The notes beneath the pieces are model-generated. The model saw only the letters and a list, made by a program, of their open reading frames with translations. It was not told the DNA's origin and did not search any database. The translations under genes were made by a program, and so were the position numbers. This document shows positions 17,673 to 22,141 of a stretch of 22,141 bases of DNA, piece by piece. Each line of letters begins with the position of its first letter. The first letter of the stretch is position 1. The DNA lies in assembly GCF_000281045.1 (NCBI RefSeq), contig NW_008246110.1:442084-464224 (forward strand), written 5' to 3'. Source of the DNA: Saprolegnia diclina VS20 (Eukaryota > Oomycota > Saprolegniomycetes > Saprolegniales > Saprolegniaceae).

Positions 17673-18167
17673 CCCCAAAATATATCGTTCTCGGCATGCA
17701 ATTCGCTGGAAAATATTAAGCACGATGATTTCGACCAATCCCAGGCGGTACACGTGGAAGGCGTGACAGGCACCTTGCATTGAACTTACCTGGCGCTCGC
17801 TCCTCCGATACAAAAAAGACTCATGGACGCATTCAATGCTACAGCTCGCACGTCCGAGGTGCATCGCCACGGTTCTAGCGAGCTCGTGACTCGGACTCGC
17901 ACTCGGGTGGTGCGACGCAGGCGCCGGGGAGATCACACTCAAAGTGACGCAAAAGCCGCGCGCCCGCATCGCGTTCTGCACAGTTGGCCAGTCGGTGCTC
18001 GACAGCAGGATAATCTTACTATCGAGCTGTGCGGGATAATGGTCTCGTCGCGCTCGGTATCTTTAAAACGAACAATGTCACAACGCGAACGCAAGACTCT
18101 CTCGCTGAGCTATCGAACACTGCCGCTTTGCCAAAGACAATTGGTCGATTCGTCTCTCCAAAGTTGC

Positions 18168-18214
18168 ATCGCGTCATACCACAATACATATATATTATTG
18201 TGGTATGACGCGAT
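18168..18214. repeat. Perfect 19-bp inverted repeat with 9-nt AT loop
   Basis: atcgcgtcataccacaata (18168-18186) is the exact reverse complement of 18196-18214, and the loop is catatatat. The 47-nt unit would fold into a stable fully paired stem in RNA or a cruciform in DNA. It lies about 260 bp upstream of the giant gene. It could be a small-RNA precursor, a miniature foldback element or a protein-binding site. Confidence 0.85.
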
Positions 18215-18430
18215 ATATATATGTATGGGCTATGAGCGGTAGCATAAATCCGTGGCTTGTGCTGACTGAACCTCAATGTCGCCGACTACTGAGGAAGCAA
18301 CAAGCAAAAAGACTGCTAGAAAGGACTAGTTCTTGACAAGGTTGAGAGCTGTGGGAGCAAGCGCTGTGCTTCAACCCTGGATGAAGTGCGTGGTCAGTCC
18401 GTCGTTGACAGAAAGGACAACGACCGTACC

Positions 18431-18437
18431 ATAAATA
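18431..18437 (+). promoter_or_regulatory. TATA-like element before the giant gene
   Basis: ATAAATA 40 bp upstream of the ATG triplet at 18477. The position suits a core promoter only if the 5' UTR is very short. Weak evidence. Confidence 0.2.
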
Positions 18438-18476
18438 GCTGCGCGCCTGTGGATCGAAACCACCACATCTCGTTGG

Positions 18477-21400
18477 ATGATGATGCAGTCGCGGCGTGTG
18501 CAGCCGTCGGGCGCCAGAGTCGAGCGGCGGCCATCAACGTCGACGAGCTCCACCAACCTGTTGTCTCCCTCAGCGCCATGGCGATACCGGCTCGGCTTTG
18601 GCATCGCGACCGCGATCGCGTCGGTGCTTGTGGGTGGGTACTTCAGCTTATTGGTGTTTCAGAGTTTTGGCAACGACCTCTGGTGGCCCCGCTACTCGCT
18701 CGCGTACCAAGCCTACCTCATCGACGTTCTCAACACTGCGCTGCTCGCGTCGCCCACTGGCTCGGTCAACCTCGTGAGTGACACGGTGCGCGTGGCCAAG
18801 ACGTACGACATTGCGTCCTCGTTTACGAGCATCTCTCCCACGTACATGCGCTATTTACTCTATCACGAGCTCACGTCGGTCGAGCATGGCATTGCGAGTC
18901 TGCGGGCGATGAATCCGGGTGACGCGCTTGTCGTCAAATCGCAATATTGCTGGGTCGACTTTGCTCACGCGCTCGAGATGGCGCACACAGCGGCACGTCA
19001 AGCACGCTGTGCTCGCTACGCCGCCAACGGTGCCGTGTACCTTGCGTCGGTGCTGCGCAACATTGACTATGGCGTCTTCATCCGCATATTTGGGGGCGTT
19101 GGCGGGACGTTCACTGTCGGCCTTGGGCTCGGCTTGCAAGAATCGAACGCTGGTCGGGCGTTTCTGCAGTCGCTCGACCATGTCGACACGTCGATTGCTC
19201 AAGAAGCTGCCCTGTGGCAGTCGTTTGGGCTCAACCGGTTTGAGTTGCAGTGGCACAACCGGTACCAAGCCGGCATCACCGAGCGTGCGACGATTCTCAA
19301 CGCGCTGGGTCGCTCGGCCACGATTACGCTCAAAGACCTCCCGCAGCGTCTCGAAAGCTGGTCGTCCGGTATCCTCTACTGGCAGCTCAACAACGACCTC
19401 TACAGCGTCCAGCCGTGCAACGAGAGCCTCCTGCGCAATAACGTCTCCAACTCGTTTACACTCGGCAACTGCGTCCCGACGTTCGAGACGTTCTCAGCGC
19501 TGTACGATGCCAACGGAGAGTACGCTGCGCAGCGACTCATAGTCCACACGCACATTGGCCCTTTCCTCTCCATCGACACGTTCTTCATCCCGGCGCCACG
19601 GGCGCTGCAAGCGTTCGTGCTTCAGGTGGCAACGGCGCTGCGGCGACCCGAGATCGCCACTCGCATTGAGAAGGCGATCCCAAGCGGTGTCCTGGAACCG
19701 ACCCCGCCGGCGTGGGCGACCGGGTACGCCTTTTATGGCGGGAGTCCTCTCTGCCTTTACAGCAACCCTACGCCGTTTGTACAGCAGCCGTTTGACGCGA
19801 CGACGCTGTGCACCAGTATACAGCCCATGACAACGACCTTCTCGCCGATGTCGTTGCTCCTTGCTCGCGCCATGACCTTGACCATGTCTTCAGATCGCCT
19901 CTGTGAATGCGACGCATCGGGTCAATGCGGATCCGCCCTTGCAGCGGCCGATGCGACGCTGAAAGAATGGCAGATCAACACGTCGGGCTTCGATGCGTCG
20001 ACCATCGGGCCGGTGGGCATCATGCAGTACGTGACACCGACGACCACCGCCTCGAACTGGACGCTACTGTTCCAACCACTGCTGTCACCCGATGCGTTTG
20101 GTTTCTATGGATGGCTCATGCTCTACGACTGGGCATTTGGGGCGCGGGAAGTGGTCGCATTCGAAGGCGACGTCGCGACCTGGACACTCATATCGAGTAC
20201 GTACGCGGCGCAGACATATTCCACGAGCGGTGGCAACTTGTACGTCCCCAACTCGACGACCATGATCGCGTACATCATTCTCTACACCACTATTGTCGCG
20301 TCATTGGTGCTGCTCGCCGCTCTCATTTCGACGTATGCTCTACCAGCGCGCGTTGCGCCCGCCAACTGGTTTGCCTTTCATCGGCTCGTGGGTGCAGCGT
20401 GGAGCGGTCGGCCGCTGCTACTGATCCGCGGCGGTGCCGCCATCGTCATGCTCAGCACCGCCAATGTCGAGCTGCGTGAATCGTCGAGCGGGTGGAGCTA
20501 CTTCACATGCGACGCACGATCGATCCTCGAGATCGTCGTACTGTCGGTTGAAGCGACGTGGCTCTCGCTTCTGTTTCAAGATGTAGCGCGGCTCTTGGTG
20601 CACGCGTCCACCCTCCGGTACGCCACACCGTGCGCTGTGATCGCCTGCGCTATTCACATCGGCCTCGAGGTCGCAGACCCGATCACACCCGTCGCTTCGC
20701 TCCAACGCTCGTGCACCAACACAAACTTGGACACGGCGGTTGTCTGTGCCGGCTCGACCGTTGCGATCGGCGACGTGGGCCGCGCGCAAGTCCTCGTCAC
20801 CACCCACGTACTGCTCACGCTGCTCGGTATCGCAAGCGCATCTCTTGTGTGCCGTCCAGCGGCACACAGTGCAGAGAACGATGTCGCGCCGCAGTTTTAC
20901 CTGCTCTCGGGCCTCGCAACGCTGTACTTGGCACCGACGTCCCCGACGGGCGACGACTCGGTGCCCAACGACCCGGTTGCCTGCCTTCTCGCGGGCTTGA
21001 TCCCGTACGCAACCTTGGACAGCATCTATCTCTTTGATTTGAACCGGTGGGTGATTGTGAAAAGCACCAAGGACCCCAAAGAAGCCTTCCGACCACTGCA
21101 CTCAAACGTCGTGTGCGTCACACGCCGGACGTCGTTGCAGCGACCCGTTGCATCCGTATCGGCGCCAACGCACGCGTTGGTGCAGTCGCTCTCTCGTGCA
21201 GCGCGGTGGTGGTCGACCGTGAGCTACGTGACACCAATTTTGGTGTCGTTGGCCTTTATGGCCCTCTCGATCGAGACGAGCATTCTCTACTTGAGTGTAT
21301 CGGCGACGTCGCTCACCAACGACTTGGCGTGGGCACACTTTTCGATGCCGTCGACGCACCGATTTCTTGCGTCATATCTCAGCGCCGACTTTGCACGTGG

Positions 21401-22141
21401 CAATTTAACCGCACGACCGCTGCAGTTGGATGCGATCGACGTCAACCTCGTCGCGTCGTCGTTGGGTGACGCGTCGTCGTCGAGCATGACGCTGCCGGGC
21501 AACTTTGGCGCCCGCGTACAGATGCGGACTCTGCAACGCGATTTGCGCTCTGCTATCGAAGGTCTCCGGAGCACGCAACCGGCCAACATTCCGTGGGTCT
21601 TCTCAGCCTACTGCTACGTCGACTTGAACATGACGTTGGAGATGGCCAACTCTGCCAAGCGCCAAGATCGGTGTCGCAACATGACAACGAACGGCGCTGT
21701 GTACCTCGAAACGACCTTGCGCAACACCGACTGGGACGAGCTCCGCGCCGAGTGGGGCGACGCGTTCGACGTGGCCCTCGGACATGATTTGGACGCGACC
21801 AACGCTGGGAAAACCTGGCTGCGCACCGTGCGCGCCGCCGCCGCCCACTGGGTGACTCTGGACGTCGAAGAAGCTTATTGGCGCCACTTTGGGATCACTA
21901 CGTACCGGCTGCAGTGGCAAAACTTCAAGACGATTGGACTCGTCAATACGTATCATGTCGTGAGCGCGTCGAGTGCGTCGTACCCCCTTACGCTGGCATC
22001 GCTCAACGGCTCGTACCGGATCCCTTCTGAGACAAGCTACAAGATGTACTGGGGCCTCGCCAACGATTTCAGCGCGCTCCTTCGCAACGGCAGCGGCATG
22101 GCCGGCAAGAGCCTTCTCTCGGGTAGCGCCAACTATGCGTA
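18477..22141 (+). CDS. Giant duplicated membrane protein, 1221+ codons, 3'-partial
   Basis: Three consecutive ATGs at 18477 open a frame that I read to the window end without a stop. A Ser-rich cytoplasmic N-terminus precedes TM1 (about 38-62). An ectodomain of roughly 530 residues follows, with Cys-rich patches (CECDASGQC) and many sequons. A central block of about six to seven membrane segments lies between 597 and 855. Then a second TM starts near 916, followed by a second ectodomain. The two ectodomains are homologous, with matching landmarks. SQYCWVDFAHALEMAHTAAR at about 155 pairs with SAYCYVDLNMTLEMANSAKR at about 1043, NGAVYLASVLRN pairs with NGAVYLETTLRN, and FELQWHN pairs with YRLQWQN. 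The repeat period is near 880 residues. No intron was needed. No known domain is recognised. A surface receptor or transport-related protein is plausible, but the function is unassigned. More of the second unit lies beyond the window. Confidence 0.85.
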   Translation, partial: MMMQSRRVQPSGARVERRPSTSTSSTNLLSPSAPWRYRLGFGIATAIASVLVGGYFSLLVFQSFGNDLWWPRYSLAYQAYLIDVLNTALLASPTGSVNLVSDTVRVAKTYDIASSFTSISPTYMRYLLYHELTSVEHGIASLRAMNPGDALVVKSQYCWVDFAHALEMAHTAARQARCARYAANGAVYLASVLRNIDYGVFIRIFGGVGGTFTVGLGLGLQESNAGRAFLQSLDHVDTSIAQEAALWQSFGLNRFELQWHNRYQAGITERATILNALGRSATITLKDLPQRLESWSSGILYWQLNNDLYSVQPCNESLLRNNVSNSFTLGNCVPTFETFSALYDANGEYAAQRLIVHTHIGPFLSIDTFFIPAPRALQAFVLQVATALRRPEIATRIEKAIPSGVLEPTPPAWATGYAFYGGSPLCLYSNPTPFVQQPFDATTLCTSIQPMTTTFSPMSLLLARAMTLTMSSDRLCECDASGQCGSALAAADATLKEWQINTSGFDASTIGPVGIMQYVTPTTTASNWTLLFQPLLSPDAFGFYGWLMLYDWAFGAREVVAFEGDVATWTLISSTYAAQTYSTSGGNLYVPNSTTMIAYIILYTTIVASLVLLAALISTYALPARVAPANWFAFHRLVGAAWSGRPLLLIRGGAAIVMLSTANVELRESSSGWSYFTCDARSILEIVVLSVEATWLSLLFQDVARLLVHASTLRYATPCAVIACAIHIGLEVADPITPVASLQRSCTNTNLDTAVVCAGSTVAIGDVGRAQVLVTTHVLLTLLGIASASLVCRPAAHSAENDVAPQFYLLSGLATLYLAPTSPTGDDSVPNDPVACLLAGLIPYATLDSIYLFDLNRWVIVKSTKDPKEAFRPLHSNVVCVTRRTSLQRPVASVSAPTHALVQSLSRAARWWSTVSYVTPILVSLAFMALSIETSILYLSVSATSLTNDLAWAHFSMPSTHRFLASYLSADFARGNLTARPLQLDAIDVNLVASSLGDASSSSMTLPGNFGARVQMRTLQRDLRSAIEGLRSTQPANIPWVFSAYCYVDLNMTLEMANSAKRQDRCRNMTTNGAVYLETTLRNTDWDELRAEWGDAFDVALGHDLDATNAGKTWLRTVRAAAAHWVTLDVEEAYWRHFGITTYRLQWQNFKTIGLVNTYHVVSASSASYPLTLASLNGSYRIPSETSYKMYWGLANDFSALLRNGSGMAGKSLLSGSANYA

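Larger units (their letters stand above)
17560..18476. other. Divergent intergenic region between the carrier and the giant membrane protein
   Basis: 917 bp. It holds the CCAAT pair next to the carrier, a further CCAAT at 17735-17739, a perfect 19-bp-arm palindrome at 18168-18214 followed by an ATATATAT tract, an ATTGG at 18140-18144 and an ATAAATA at 18431-18437 about 40 bp before the rightward ATG. ORFs in this stretch have no recognisable content. Confidence 0.5.

Noticed and set aside
17560-17697. Longer N-terminus of the carrier starting at 17697 or 17664
   Set aside because: The extension has no family counterpart, and the ATG at 17664 sits inside a double CCAAT box, so it is probably promoter sequence.
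20418-21101. 227-codon minus-strand frame
   Set aside because: It is antisense to the uninterrupted giant-gene frame, which shows internal homology that the antisense frame does not explain.

Overview
The window looks like nuclear DNA of an oomycete, most probably a Saprolegniales-type genome (Aphanomyces/Saprolegnia/Achlya group). The reasons are: GC-rich coding sequence with strong G/C third positions; dense genes on both strands; twelve reconstructable introns of only 41-53 nt, all ending in TAG and often starting GTAC; and a gene mix of large polytopic membrane proteins of unknown family beside clear eukaryotic families (formin FH2, SLC17-type MFS carrier, phosphotriesterase-related protein, F-box). 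No rRNA, tRNA, CRISPR array or intact transposon was seen. The assignment to a genus is inference.

Layout. Bases 1-138 (-) hold the 5' end of a membrane-protein gene (paralogue C). 913-1533 (-) encodes an unrecognised membrane-anchored protein. 1534-3089 is gene-poor, with unresolved weak ORFs. 3090-3386 (+) encodes a 98-aa protein whose N-terminus resembles the histone H3 tail and which has two SUMO-interaction-like motifs. 3774-5767 (+) and 8172-6167 (-) are two paralogues of the same six-pass membrane family as the fragment at base 1. They lie tail-to-tail and share one 50-nt intron at the same position. 8595-9854 (+) is a three-exon phosphotriesterase-related protein that has lost most metal ligands and gained a C-terminal Cys4 finger. 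9855-10607 has at most one doubtful small antisense ORF.

10608-13982 (+) is a seven-exon formin. It has 11 short WH2-like helices in tandem, three repeats resembling the WASH subunit CCDC53, and an FH2 domain. 14897-15976 (+) is an F-box protein with a polytopic membrane C-terminus. 17559-16052 (-) is a three-exon SLC17/ANTR-like carrier. From 18477 (+) to the end of the window runs one uninterrupted frame of more than 1,220 codons, a giant membrane protein built from an internal duplication.

The genes do not form one pathway. The recurring themes are membrane-protein families expanding by local and internal duplication, and actin regulation by the formin. Non-coding structure includes a perfect 19-bp-arm palindrome at 18168-18214, paired CCAAT boxes upstream of several starts, and short hairpins just after several stop codons.
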